The notes under the pieces were generated by a model. That model was not told the origin of the DNA, did not search any database, and worked only from the letters and a program-made list of their open reading frames with translations. Positions 1 to 7,815 of a stretch of DNA of 11,816 nt are shown here, piece after piece. The stretch comes from Desulfobacterales bacterium (GTDB taxonomy: Bacteria > Desulfobacterota > Desulfobacteria > Desulfobacterales > Desulfobacteraceae), in assembly GCA_022361095.1 (NCBI GenBank), contig JAKSBO010000172.1:1-11816 (forward strand), in the 5' to 3' direction. How positions within the stretch are numbered: the first letter of the stretch is position 1; each line of letters opens with the position of its first letter. The translations under genes and the position numbers were made by a program.

Positions 1-1
1 A

Positions 2-112
2 GAAAGGGGGGAGGACTGGATAGGATTAATCGGCGAGCCTGGAACACGTTCTTTCTATGAACATCTGGGATTCCGGCAGATGAAGGATTACATCCCCTTT
101 AAGCTTGAATAA
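2..112 (+). CDS. GNAT family N-acetyltransferase, C-terminal end (5' partial)
   Basis: Reading from base 2 gives an open frame of 36 codons to a TAA at 110-112; its beginning lies outside the window. The peptide contains GEPGTRSFYEHLGF, the acetyl-CoA-binding and last-helix region typical of GNAT acetyltransferases (the FYexLGF signature), followed by a short tail QMKDYIPFKLE. Only this end is visible, so substrate and full length cannot be judged. The next gene starts 104 bp downstream on the same strand and also encodes a protein of GNAT-like fold, so the two may be co-transcribed. The frame has no start codon in view; its assignment rests on the motif. Confidence 0.8.
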   Translation, partial: ERGEDWIGLIGEPGTRSFYEHLGFRQMKDYIPFKLE

Positions 113-216
113 CAGCAATGCGCTGACTTGGTCTGACGATACCGAGGTAAGCCCGCAAAAAAAATCATGAGAGTCACCTGTCAACGTATCGGCACTTTCA
201 TGGAAAAGGAAAAACA

Positions 217-1200
217 ATGATATGTCATAGCCAACAACCGGCTACCTATGATGCGACCCCAATGGTCGGCAACAGTACGGATGATCTGCAGACCGAACCG
301 AATATACTTAAGCCCGGGAAATTTGATCTGGAAACCCGCTCCCTGATTCTTGATTTCCTGGGCCATTACCCACCCTGCTCGTGTGAGTATAGTTTTGTTA
401 ATCTTTTTTCCTGGCAGAACCTGTACCGCTATTCATGGTTTTTTTATAAAAACACCCTGGTGATACATGACGATCGCAGCCAGTCCCTGTTTATGCCCAT
501 AGGCGAGGACCTGGAACCCAACGAATTATTTGCTTTGTCCCAAAAGTCCGTCTCCTCAGGGTTATCCGGAAATATAGGGCTTGTACCCGAATCTTATGTG
601 GAGATCTGGCAGGATCTGGATCATTATTTTACCGTTACCTCTGACCGGGATGCGGCGGAATATGTTTACAAGACAGAGGATTTAATCGCGTTAAAAGGGA
701 ATAAGCTGCACAAGAAAAAAAATCTAATTTCCCAGTTCAAGCGCAGATTCCCGGACTTTACCGTAGTTCCCATGAGTGCCGAGGATTGCAGAAATGTAAT
801 GCAATTTGAACGGCGCCTGCTTGCCAAGATGCCCTCTGTACCCCGTTCCCTTGTCGAAGAATCCGATGCGATTGAGATGGCCTTTTCCCATTGGGATGAC
901 TTAGGTCTAAACGGATTAATGCTCCTGGTTCAGGATAAAATAGCCGCTTTTGCTGTTTTCAGTCCCCTGTCCACGGATACCTGGGATATCCATTTTGAAA
1001 AAGCTGATGTCGTTTTTAAAGGCGCTGCCCAGATGATAAACCATGAAACGGCCAAATTTTTAAACGGAACGGCACAATATATCAACCGGGAGCAGGATCT
1101 TGGCATACCGGGATTGCGCCAGGCAAAATTATCATATGCACCCCATGCATTGATTGAACCGTATTTTCTATTGCCTAAGCTGGATTTAAGATCCCATTAA
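217..1200 (+). CDS. DUF2156 domain protein (phosphatidylglycerol lysyltransferase C-terminal-like)
   Basis: A 327-residue soluble protein without signal peptide or membrane segments. It matches the DUF2156 / LPG-synthase C-terminal family from end to end: an N-terminal half with FVNLFSWQNLY (61-71), the basic YKTEDLIALKGNKLHKKKN block (151-169), and the closing YINREQDLGIPGLRQAKLSY block (288-307). The family is a tandem GNAT-like fold related to the aminoacyl-transferring domain of MprF; cytosolic stand-alone members have no settled substrate, so I give none. The ATG at 217 is preceded by AGGA at 207-210 with 6-nt spacing. The gene converges with an NlpC/P60 gene and ends 100 bp before a strong inverted repeat. 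Confidence 0.85.
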   Translation: MICHSQQPATYDATPMVGNSTDDLQTEPNILKPGKFDLETRSLILDFLGHYPPCSCEYSFVNLFSWQNLYRYSWFFYKNTLVIHDDRSQSLFMPIGEDLEPNELFALSQKSVSSGLSGNIGLVPESYVEIWQDLDHYFTVTSDRDAAEYVYKTEDLIALKGNKLHKKKNLISQFKRRFPDFTVVPMSAEDCRNVMQFERRLLAKMPSVPRSLVEESDAIEMAFSHWDDLGLNGLMLLVQDKIAAFAVFSPLSTDTWDIHFEKADVVFKGAAQMINHETAKFLNGTAQYINREQDLGIPGLRQAKLSYAPHALIEPYFLLPKLDLRSH

Positions 1201-1300
1201 CGGCCATGCGCTAAGGCCTGGTCAATCATACCCAGGCTCGCCCAGGAACAAAACATAATAGGAACCTGGCAACTTATTGTTGCTTTCATGTAAAGTGTAT

Positions 1301-1342
1301 TTACAAGCCATCTTAAAACGGATGTTTTAAGATGGCTTGTAA
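1301..1342. terminator. Perfect 19-bp inverted repeat between convergent genes
   Basis: Bases 1301-1319 (TTACAAGCCATCTTAAAAC) are exactly complementary to 1324-1342 around a 4-base loop GGAT. The hairpin lies between the plus-strand DUF2156 gene and the minus-strand NlpC/P60 gene, the expected place for a bidirectional terminator. Neither strand has a clear T-tract after the stem, so it is not a textbook intrinsic terminator; mRNA 3'-end protection is an alternative. The stop codon of the minus-strand gene (1327-1329) lies inside the stem. Confidence 0.6.
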
Positions 1343-1962
1343 GTCGAGAAGCGTTTACCCGCCTTTTTGTAAAAAAAATTTCCGGCCTTGATAAAATGCT
1401 GCTTGAAATAAATATTGTTCAATGAGGCCCGCTTTACCTTTCGTCCCCTGCCCGGGGCATGGACAAATTGTCCATTGCCGATGTAAATCCCTACGTGAAC
1501 GATCCCTCTTCTTCTGGGTACCGAAAAAAAAACCAGGTCCGCAGGTTTGATGTTTTGACGGGTGACTGAGGTGCAGCTTTTAAACTGGGCTTTGGCTGTC
1601 CTTGGTACATGGATGCCGAGTTTTTTATAGGCGTATACCACTAGCCCTGAGCAGTCAAACCCTTTGGGTGAAAGGCCGCCCCAACGATAGGGCGCACCTA
1701 GGGCGGTTATAGCCGTCCGGATAATGGTCTGACGCTTTTTGTCGACAGGGTGAGGCCTGACCGTTTCAGGCGAAAGCCCAGGTTGTGGTTCAGGCCGGGG
1801 ACAGGGTGCCTTGTTAATGGGCCCGGCAGATTTCCCGGAAAGGGCAGGCTGGTCTGCCGGGGCCTCGGGTGGCGTGACTTGGGAGGTACTGCAGCCCAAG
1901 CATATCACCACAGCTAAAAAAAAGGGTACAAGGGTTCGGGTTGGAAAAGTAAGCTTTAGCAC
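1327..1962 (-). CDS. NlpC/P60 family cell-wall endopeptidase, probable lipoprotein
   Basis: A 211-residue protein predicted to cut peptidoglycan stem peptides in the periplasm. Residues 1-24 form a signal peptide (LVPFFLAVVICLGC) ending in a lipobox-like cysteine, C24; the residue three before it is Cys rather than the usual Leu, so lipidation is likely but not certain. A proline-rich linker (about 30-75) leads to the NlpC/P60 domain: catalytic Cys104 in FDCSGLV, His156 in GIVHVGIY, and His168 in NGQFVHAP. The start is GTG at 1962; an in-frame TGA lies five codons upstream and no good Shine-Dalgarno sequence is visible. It lies 84 bp downstream of the flagellar-like gene on the same strand and may be expressed with it. 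Its 3' end runs into the shared hairpin. Confidence 0.88.
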   Translation of the reverse strand: MLKLTFPTRTLVPFFLAVVICLGCSTSQVTPPEAPADQPALSGKSAGPINKAPCPRPEPQPGLSPETVRPHPVDKKRQTIIRTAITALGAPYRWGGLSPKGFDCSGLVVYAYKKLGIHVPRTAKAQFKSCTSVTRQNIKPADLVFFSVPRRRGIVHVGIYIGNGQFVHAPGRGRKVKRASLNNIYFKQHFIKAGNFFYKKAGKRFSTYKPS

Positions 1963-2046
1963 AATGGAGAAAGATCAATAGGTCGTCGTGGTAAGATTAT
2001 CAGCACGGTCCGTTACATGAGGTTGTTTTATGCCGAGCCTGCCGGC

Positions 2047-2400
2047 TTATCCAATGGTATCCAACAGGGTTCCGGTTGTTTCATCATAGGCCTGGATCAT
2101 TTTGGCATTTGCGTCAAAACCGTTTTGGGCTTGGATCTGTACAATCATTTCCTCGGCAATATCCGTATTGGATAACGCCTTTAATGATCCGTCGGTTTTG
2201 AGGGGATCGTCAACCATGGGCGCACTTGCCTGGGTTTCGGAGATAGAGGTTTGAACCTGTCCGTTCTCACCCTCGACATTATATGCTCTGTCCGCTTTAA
2301 ATTCGTCGGACAAGGCGTTTGCAACATTATTTGCAGAAACCTGCATCTGGTTTGAAAACGCTCTTAAAGCTGAAGCGTTGTTTTGGATGGTCATATCCAT
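2047..2400 (-). CDS. Short flagellar basal-body rod/hook-like protein
   Basis: A 117-residue protein with the two ends of flagellar rod/hook proteins (FlgC/FlgG/FlgE type) and almost nothing between. The N-terminal helix has SALRAFSNQMQVSANNVAN (10-28) and the C-terminal helix has NTDIAEEMIVQIQAQNGFDA (78-97) followed by NAKMIQAYDETTGTLLDTIG (98-117). These ends form the coiled-coil D0 part of axial flagellar proteins. FlgC itself is usually about 135-150 residues, so this is a reduced relative rather than a safe flgC. I chose the ATG at 2400 because GGAGGT (2408-2413) sits 7 nt upstream; a TTG eight codons earlier would place this ribosome site inside the gene. No other flagellar genes are in the window. 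Confidence 0.8.
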   Translation of the reverse strand: MDMTIQNNASALRAFSNQMQVSANNVANALSDEFKADRAYNVEGENGQVQTSISETQASAPMVDDPLKTDGSLKALSNTDIAEEMIVQIQAQNGFDANAKMIQAYDETTGTLLDTIG

Positions 2401-2407
2401 GATCGTT

Positions 2408-2413
2408 ACCTCC
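2408..2413 (-). promoter_or_regulatory. Ribosome binding site that fixes the start of the flagellar-like gene
   Basis: On the minus strand GGAGGT lies 7 nt before the ATG at 2400. It excludes the longer reading beginning at a TTG at 2424, because that start would be upstream of the site. Confidence 0.75.
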
Positions 2414-2434
2414 GGTTTTAGCAATTGATATTCA

Positions 2435-2463
2435 ATGATATCAAAAATTTATCTTAATAACAA
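2435..2463 (-). promoter_or_regulatory. Candidate sigma-70 promoter of the flagellar-like gene
   Basis: On the minus strand TTGTTA (2463-2458) and TATCAT (2440-2435) are separated by 17 bp, close to the sigma-70 consensus (4/6 and 5/6). Transcription would begin near 2428, about 28 nt before the ATG. The -10 box lies within a small inverted repeat, TGATAT-N6-ATATCA. I see no sigma-28 or sigma-54 flagellar promoter here. The match is by eye only. Confidence 0.4.
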
Positions 2464-2475
2464 CAGGGTTTTCCC

Positions 2476-3186
2476 TTAAACGGCAATATGGAATGAATTC
2501 CGGGTCTCCCCACCGGGCATGCTGCCGGTCTTGGCATACGCTTGGGAAACCTGTTGCCGGGTATAGTCGGAAACTGCCGTCTCTTGCTGGTTGGCCTGAT
2601 CTTCCGCCACAAGCTGTGTTATTTCCGCCATGGCTTTTGCCGCCTGGGATGCTGCGTTGGATGCGACTTTTAAATCCTGGGAGGATGGCTGTGCAGGGGC
2701 CAGTGCTGCTGCACGTACCTGCCGCATTTTCTGCAATGTTGCTCTGGGATCCCCGGGTTCCGGGGATGTGTCGATGCTGACTTCTCCGCCCACTGCATAG
2801 TTTTGCCCGTCAGGGCCCTTCCGGTAGGAGAAGGTCGCACCAGAGGTGATGTATTGGCTGCCTGCGGCAATGTGGGCCATTTCATGAGCCCGAACTTCAG
2901 CGTCTACTTTTTTAAGTTTTTCGACGAGCAGCTTTTCGTCCCGGGTAAGTGTTGATTGTGCGTCGGACTGTGATGTCTGGCCTTTTTTACGGCCAACTTC
3001 ATCCGCTTGGGGCTGGGAGGCCGGAGCAATTGGTTTCTCGCCTTTGAACCGGGTTTGGGTTGGGTTGGCCTGGGTATCCTGCGCCCGGGATTCGGCCCCG
3101 GGGAATGAAGATATCAGACCCGATCCCTGTTCAAGGGCGGATTGATATGTCTGGTAGCTGTTTGTTCCTGCAGCCTGGATATCCAT
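2476..3186 (-). CDS. SprA-related putative metalloprotease (CJM1_0395-type family)
   Basis: A 236-residue protein with a zinc-protease HExxH motif, HEMAH at 101-105, in the family-typical block VRAHEMAHIAAGSQY (98-112) followed by FSYRKGPDGQNYAVGGEVSID (119-139). This block defines the SprA-related family; its substrate is not established. Residues 1-80 are low-complexity and rich in Gln, Ser, Ala and Pro; residues 150-200 are Ala/Gln-rich and probably helical. No signal peptide is visible. The ATG at 3186 is preceded by the purine-rich AAGGGAAG, a weak ribosome site. It stands 75 bp upstream of the flagellar-like gene on the same strand, each with its own promoter-like sequence. A role in flagellar or surface assembly would be a guess from this neighbourhood. 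Confidence 0.85.
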   Translation of the reverse strand: MDIQAAGTNSYQTYQSALEQGSGLISSFPGAESRAQDTQANPTQTRFKGEKPIAPASQPQADEVGRKKGQTSQSDAQSTLTRDEKLLVEKLKKVDAEVRAHEMAHIAAGSQYITSGATFSYRKGPDGQNYAVGGEVSIDTSPEPGDPRATLQKMRQVRAAALAPAQPSSQDLKVASNAASQAAKAMAEITQLVAEDQANQQETAVSDYTRQQVSQAYAKTGSMPGGETRNSFHIAV

Positions 3187-3213
3187 AGCACTTCCCTTAC
3201 ATCATATACACCT

Positions 3214-3241
3214 AATATATCAATTAATTTAAAAAATTCAA
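3214..3241 (-). promoter_or_regulatory. Candidate sigma-70 promoter of the metalloprotease gene
   Basis: On the minus strand TTGAAT (3241-3236) and TATATT (3219-3214) are 16 bp apart in a very AT-rich stretch. Transcription would begin near 3207, about 20 nt before the ATG at 3186. Found by eye; AT-rich DNA makes chance matches likely. Confidence 0.4.
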
Positions 3242-3279
3242 TCGGTTATTTGAATATGCAATAGATGGCGGATTCGGCG

Positions 3280-3308
3280 TTGACAAATCCCGGAAATACG
3301 CGTATTTT
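3280..3308 (+). promoter_or_regulatory. Candidate hisB promoter overlapped by a 14-bp palindrome
   Basis: TTGACA (3280-3285), a perfect -35 box, is followed after 17 bp by TATTTT (3303-3308), a 4/6 match to the -10 box. The perfect palindrome AAATACGCGTATTT (3294-3307) covers most of the -10 box and part of the spacer, as an operator would. Transcription would start near 3315 and leave a leader of about 110 nt before hisB. That leader holds an AGGAGG (3309-3314) followed only by a seven-codon frame, so I do not call a gene there. Confidence 0.5.
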
Positions 3309-3426
3309 AGGAGGATTCATTGTGATGTATTGCGTTACACCATGATGGGCTGAAAAGAAACGCAGCGTGCCAGTTAATACGAGAATTTTATAAAACAGAT
3401 TTCTGCCGGTTTCAAGGAAATTTTTT

Positions 3427-4014
3427 ATGAGTCGACAAGCTGAGGTATCAAGGCAGACTAAGGAAACCCGGATAAATATCCGGCTGAATCTGGACGGACA
3501 GGGAAAAGCTGAGATCAACACAGGCATTCCTTTTTTTGATCACATGCTCACAGCGTTTACAGTACATGGGTTTTTTGATCTTAAAATTTCAGCCGCCGGT
3601 GATCTTGACGTAGATTTCCATCATACCGTAGAGGACACCGGCCTTGTTTTGGGGCAGGCGATCCAGCAGGCATTGTCTGAAAAAGGGGGTATTCACCGGT
3701 TTGGAGATGCCAGCGTTCCCATGGACGAATCCTTGTCCCGGGTAACCATTGATCTATCCAATCGCCCTTATCTTGTTTACAATATCCCCAATGATTTGAA
3801 ATCCCCGGGCACCTTAGATGCGTATCTTGCCAGGGAGTTTTTTCAGGCAGTTTGTGTAAAAGGCGGATTTAATCTGCATATCAATACCTTGTACGGCGAG
3901 AATGAACACCATGTCCTTGAGTCTATATTCAAGGCGTTTGGCCGGTCTTTGCATGCTGCGACCCGGCCGATTTCCAATATATCAGGCGCATTGTCCACCA
4001 AAGGGTGTTTATAA
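3427..4014 (+). CDS. hisB: Imidazoleglycerol-phosphate dehydratase
   Basis: A 195-residue enzyme of histidine biosynthesis that dehydrates imidazoleglycerol phosphate to imidazoleacetol phosphate in the cytosol, using bound manganese. All family signatures are present: FFDHML (36-41), HHTVEDTG (65-72), GENEHHVLES (157-166) and the C-terminal STKG (190-193). The metal-binding His and Glu residues H39, H65, H66, E69, H161, H162 and E165 are intact. The length is that of a monofunctional enzyme; there is no fused histidinol phosphatase. The ATG at 3427 follows AAGGA (3414-3418) at 8-nt spacing. No other his genes are nearby, so it is detached from a his operon here. It lies just before dnaG, which has its own promoter-like sequence. 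Confidence 0.97.
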   Translation: MSRQAEVSRQTKETRINIRLNLDGQGKAEINTGIPFFDHMLTAFTVHGFFDLKISAAGDLDVDFHHTVEDTGLVLGQAIQQALSEKGGIHRFGDASVPMDESLSRVTIDLSNRPYLVYNIPNDLKSPGTLDAYLAREFFQAVCVKGGFNLHINTLYGENEHHVLESIFKAFGRSLHAATRPISNISGALSTKGCL

Positions 4015-4033
4015 GCAATTGCCCGCTTGATTG

Positions 4034-4061
4034 TTGACAGACCATATTCACTGCTTATCCT
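4034..4061 (+). promoter_or_regulatory. Candidate promoter of the dnaG-rpoD operon
   Basis: TTGACA (4034-4039) is followed after 16 bp by TATCCT (4056-4061). Transcription would begin near 4068, about 47 nt before the dnaG ATG. No terminator is visible between hisB and this site, so read-through from hisB is also possible. Confidence 0.45.
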
Positions 4062-4114
4062 ATTTAATTTAAATGACATAAAGATTTGAGATTTTGGAGC
4101 CTTCACCACCCAAA

Positions 4115-5899
4115 ATGATGATCCCTGAAGAAAAAATTGCAGAGATTTTAACTGCTTCGGATATATTTGACATTGTATCAGAAGCTGTTATACTCAAAAA
4201 ATCAGGCAGAAATTTCTTTGGGCTGTGTCCCTTTCATTCGGAAAAAACACCTTCTTTTTCAGTTAATCCAGATAAACAGATTTTTCATTGTTTTGGGTGC
4301 GGCGTCGGTGGCAATGTATTGTCATTTGTCATGAAATATCATGGGATTTCCTTTCCCGAAGCGGTAAAGATGCTGGCCAGAAAATATAATATTGTTATTG
4401 AGACCCGAAAGATGAGCCCGGAGCAACGTAAAGCGGTTCATACCCGGGAATCTCTTTTCCGTTTAAATAAAAAGGTGATGCAGACATACACAAAGGTTCT
4501 AAATGACCCTGTAAAAGGCCGGTCTGCCAGGCAATATCTTGAGCGGCGGGGAACCGGCAAACAGATTATTGAACAGTTTCAACTTGGATACGCCCCTGAT
4601 GCCTGGGATGCCATCGTCAATGTGTTAAGAAACGAGAAAGTTGCCAAAGGGGTTGCCGTGGGTTCCGGCCTGGTGCTGGAGAAAAAACAGAGAAACGGGT
4701 TTTACGACAGATTTAGAAACCGGCTGATGTTTCCGATTTTTGATATCAACATGCAGGTGGCCGGATTCGGCGGCCGGGTCATGGATGACAGCATGCCCAA
4801 ATACATGAACTCTCCTGAAAGTCCGGTTTACAGTAAAAGCCGGATTCTTTACGGATTGCACGCGGCAAAGCAGGCATGCCGCAGACAGGGTAAGGTGTTT
4901 ATTGTGGAAGGGTATTTTGATTTCCTTTCCTTGTATCAGCATGGGATTGAAAATAGTGTGGCAAGCCTTGGAACGGCCTTGACCCGGGAGCATGTCAGGG
5001 TGCTCAGAGGCTATGCAACGACCATGGTCCTGGTGTTTGACTCTGATGAAGCAGGTATAAAGGCCGCTAAAAGAAGTATTGATATTTTTGTTCAAGAGGG
5101 GATTGATACCCGGATTCTGGTGCTTCCGGGAAACAATGATCCTGATTCTTATGTCATGGCCCATGGCCGGGATGCTTTTCTTGAGCTGGCAGGTAATGCG
5201 AAAACCGTGATGCAGTTTTTGCTCCAGTTGGCCTTGGATACCCACGGCACCTCCGTTGAAGGGCGTATAAAAATTTTGGATGAGATGAAGCAATATCTGG
5301 CTGTGATTCAGGATTATGCGGTTCGTTCAATCTATGTTCGTGAGCTTGCTGAAACACTTAATATTGATGAAAAGGCCGTTCTTGAAAAAGTGAAGGACGC
5401 CTATGAAAGGCATGCAAACCGGCAGGCACGCGGCAGCTTGATCCCTGATGGGGTTGACGATAGCGCCAAACGTGTTCCGGAATCAGATCCAAGGGAAAAA
5501 CAAATCCTTTCCATGATGCTTCAGTGGCCTGACCTGATTTCTATTGCCGTTGAAAAAAAGGTGCTCCCTTCCTTTTATTCTAAACAGCTTAAGACCCTTG
5601 GTTGTTTAATCATTGACATTGGAAAGGACAGGCAAAATATTGTGGGTGACGTCATGGCCCGGGTTGAGACTGATGAAGACCGGCAATTGATTGCGTCCAT
5701 GGCTATGGAAGATTATACCGGGGTTCAGGATCCGGCGCAAACGTTTGCTGTCCTGGTTAACCGGGTCATAAAAATAAGAAATAAGACTGACAGAGCAATT
5801 GTCAGTGAATTAACAAAAGCAAAAGAGGGCTGTGGTGTTGATGTGATTGAGCTGCTCAAACGTAAACAACAGCAGATAAACCAGTTGCATAACAGTTAA
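4115..5899 (+). CDS. dnaG: DNA primase
   Basis: A 594-residue primase that makes the RNA primers for DNA replication. Numbered from the ATG at 4115, the CHC2 zinc domain has C38, H41, C59 and C62 (CPFHSEKTPSFSV and FHCFGCGVGG). The RNA-polymerase basic domain follows (YDRFRNRLMFPIFD from 197; FGGR; KYMNSPES). The TOPRIM domain has E265 in FIVEGYFD and the metal-binding D309 and D311 in VFDSDEAG. The remaining 200 or so residues form the DnaB-interacting region. Start choice is uncertain: ATG 4118 gives MIPEEKIAEI, the usual family beginning; ATG 4115 adds one Met; a TTG at 4094 adds seven residues. None has a well-placed ribosome site (GGAG at 4096-4099 is 15 nt from 4115). rpoD follows after 24 nt. 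Confidence 0.97.
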   Translation: MMIPEEKIAEILTASDIFDIVSEAVILKKSGRNFFGLCPFHSEKTPSFSVNPDKQIFHCFGCGVGGNVLSFVMKYHGISFPEAVKMLARKYNIVIETRKMSPEQRKAVHTRESLFRLNKKVMQTYTKVLNDPVKGRSARQYLERRGTGKQIIEQFQLGYAPDAWDAIVNVLRNEKVAKGVAVGSGLVLEKKQRNGFYDRFRNRLMFPIFDINMQVAGFGGRVMDDSMPKYMNSPESPVYSKSRILYGLHAAKQACRRQGKVFIVEGYFDFLSLYQHGIENSVASLGTALTREHVRVLRGYATTMVLVFDSDEAGIKAAKRSIDIFVQEGIDTRILVLPGNNDPDSYVMAHGRDAFLELAGNAKTVMQFLLQLALDTHGTSVEGRIKILDEMKQYLAVIQDYAVRSIYVRELAETLNIDEKAVLEKVKDAYERHANRQARGSLIPDGVDDSAKRVPESDPREKQILSMMLQWPDLISIAVEKKVLPSFYSKQLKTLGCLIIDIGKDRQNIVGDVMARVETDEDRQLIASMAMEDYTGVQDPAQTFAVLVNRVIKIRNKTDRAIVSELTKAKEGCGVDVIELLKRKQQQINQLHNS

Positions 5900-5923
5900 C
5901 TTTAAAGCCTTTGGGAGGCATAT

Positions 5924-7798
5924 ATGGCAGAAAAGACCAGCAGATCTGAGCAAAGCGTGATGATCGGCAAGGACGAAATGCGCAAGCTCATCAAGAAAGG
6001 AGAGGAGACGGGTGTCCTGTCCTTTGCCGAAATCAATGACGCCATTTCAGATGATTTGCAATCTTTTGAGCAGATAGATGACATTGTCATTCAGTTTCAG
6101 AAACTGGGTATTGAACTGGTTGATGACAAAGATGAGAATACGTCCGGCATTAAATCAGGTAAGGCCAAAAGCACTAAAAAGCCGTCCCGGTCACCAAAGA
6201 CCAAAAAGGCCAAAAAATCAGGATCCCGTAAGGGTAATGATGACGAGACTCTTGAAGCCAATAAAAAAAGCAGTAAAAGCAAACTCTCTTCCGGGCGTGA
6301 ACGCTCTGATATGGAATTTGGTGCGGTCACTGATCCTGTGAAAATGTATCTCAAAGAAATGGGTATGGTAACCCTGCTCAGCCGTGAAGGCGAGATTGAG
6401 ATTGCCAAAAAAATTGAGGTCGGGGAGCGGGATGTGCTGCGGGCCATGCTGGATTGTCCTTTGGCGCTTAACACCATTTTTATGTACGGAAAAAAAATGG
6501 AAGAAAAGGCCATGCGGCCCAAGCATGTGCTCCGGGATGTGGATGAAGGTGACGGGGTGGTTGATGAAGTGACCAAACAGGAGAAATTCCTTGAATCCCT
6601 GGCACGGATAAGAGATCTGCATACCCAGAATCAGTCCTGCCGGGATGAGATTGAAATCACCAGGAAAGGCACAAAAAAATACAGTACGCTTGGGGAACAG
6701 ATTGCCTGCAATACCGAAGAAATTTTTGAGTTGCTTAAGAGCTGGCGTTTTGAATCCAATGTCATTGATAACATTGAAAAAAGTATCAGGAACACGATAA
6801 CCTGGTTTAAAACCGTGGATAATCTGCTGGCCAGATGTGCTAAAACGTTTAATGTCCAGCCCAGTACCATGATTAAGCAGACAAAAGACCCGGCCGATTT
6901 TATTGAGTGGGCCACGTCAAGAAGCGAAATTGACCCGGATCGTGCTAAAGTTCTTTTCAATGATATTATGGCGTTGTGCGATCAGGTTACAGAAAAAAAG
7001 GATTTGGTTAAAGGCAGCGTAGAAGATCTTAATGAGATTGTTCAAGGCATTGAAATCGGCCGCAAAAAAGCGGATGCGGCCAAACGTGAACTGGTTCGTG
7101 CCAATCTAAGGCTTGTGGTGAGTATTGCCAAAAAATATACCAACAGGGGGCTTCAGTTCCTTGATTTGATCCAGGAAGGCAATATCGGTTTGATGAAGGC
7201 GGTGGATAAATTTGAGTACCGTCGGGGGTACAAGTTCTCCACATATGCCACCTGGTGGATCCGCCAGGCCATTACCCGTGCCATCGCAGATCAGGCCAGA
7301 ACCATCAGAATTCCGGTTCATATGATTGAAACCATTAACAAGCTGATTCGCACGTCCCGGTATCTGGTTCAGGAGATGGGCAAGGAACCCTCCCCCGAAG
7401 AAATTGCCGAAAAAATGGAAATTCCCATTGATAAGGTTCGGCGGGTACTTAAGATAGCCAAAGAGCCTATTTCCCTTGAAACCCCGATTGGTGAAGAAGA
7501 AGACAGCCATCTTGGGGATTTCATCGAGGATAAGAAATTTTCTATCCCGTCCGAGGCTGCCATTGATTTAAGTCTTGCCGAACAGACACGTAAAATACTG
7601 GCGACACTGACGCCCAGGGAGGAAAAAGTGTTAAGGATGCGTTTCGGTATTGGAGAAAAGTCCGATCATACTTTGGAAGAAGTTGGAAAGGACTTTACCG
7701 TTACAAGGGAACGTATTCGCCAGATTGAAGCCAAAGCTTTACGTAAGCTTCGTCACCCGACCAGGAGTAAAAAACTAAAGACGTTTATCGAGAACTAA
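5924..7798 (+). CDS. rpoD: RNA polymerase primary sigma factor (sigma-70, RpoD)
   Basis: A 624-residue housekeeping sigma factor directing RNA polymerase to -35/-10 promoters. Region 1.1 is at about 15-67. A Lys/Ser-rich linker (about 78-125) follows, then region 1.2 ([20 protein letters not shown], 136-155), a non-conserved insert (about 170-380), region 2 ([20 protein letters not shown], 392-411, through [18 protein letters not shown], 440-457), region 3 (about 465-540) and region 4 with the helix-turn-helix ([20 protein letters not shown], 584-603). The ATG at 5924 has a strong ribosome site, GGGAGG at 5913-5918. It is translated right after dnaG as part of the conserved macromolecular synthesis operon; rpsU is not present immediately upstream here. 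It ends 17 bp before a large palindrome. Confidence 0.98.
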   Translation: MAEKTSRSEQSVMIGKDEMRKLIKKGEETGVLSFAEINDAISDDLQSFEQIDDIVIQFQKLGIELVDDKDENTSGIKSGKAKSTKKPSRSPKTKKAKKSGSRKGNDDETLEANKKSSKSKLSSGRERSDMEFGAVTDPVKMYLKEMGMVTLLSREGEIEIAKKIEVGERDVLRAMLDCPLALNTIFMYGKKMEEKAMRPKHVLRDVDEGDGVVDEVTKQEKFLESLARIRDLHTQNQSCRDEIEITRKGTKKYSTLGEQIACNTEEIFELLKSWRFESNVIDNIEKSIRNTITWFKTVDNLLARCAKTFNVQPSTMIKQTKDPADFIEWATSRSEIDPDRAKVLFNDIMALCDQVTEKKDLVKGSVEDLNEIVQGIEIGRKKADAAKRELVRANLRLVVSIAKKYTNRGLQFLDLIQEGNIGLMKAVDKFEYRRGYKFSTYATWWIRQAITRAIADQARTIRIPVHMIETINKLIRTSRYLVQEMGKEPSPEEIAEKMEIPIDKVRRVLKIAKEPISLETPIGEEEDSHLGDFIEDKKFSIPSEAAIDLSLAEQTRKILATLTPREEKVLRMRFGIGEKSDHTLEEVGKDFTVTRERIRQIEAKALRKLRHPTRSKKLKTFIEN

Positions 7799-7815
7799 TA
7801 TCTTGGTTGATCTCC

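Noticed and set aside
167..220. 17-codon frame ending in ATGA overlap with the DUF2156 start
   Set aside because: No ribosome site before its ATG and no features; the DUF2156 gene has its own AGGA site.
1216..1237. GCCTGG / CCAGGC inverted repeat after the DUF2156 gene as a terminator
   Set aside because: Only six pairs with a 10-base loop and no T-tract; the perfect 19-bp hairpin 60 bp further on is a far better candidate.
2047..2400. Calling the short rod-like gene flgC
   Set aside because: It is too short and has no flagellar neighbours; only the terminal helices match, so the symbol would claim too much.
3309..3343. AGGAGG followed by GTG-ATG in the hisB leader as a possible small gene
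   Set aside because: The frame has only seven codons, with no stretch typical of a histidine attenuator (no run of His codons).
3246..3527. 93-codon minus-strand frame over the hisB leader and 5' end
   Set aside because: It overlaps the hisB promoter and coding start, and has no motif or convincing ribosome site.
4625..5293. 222-codon minus-strand open frame inside dnaG
   Set aside because: It is antisense to a primase gene with all motifs intact and shows no recognisable domain; a shadow frame.
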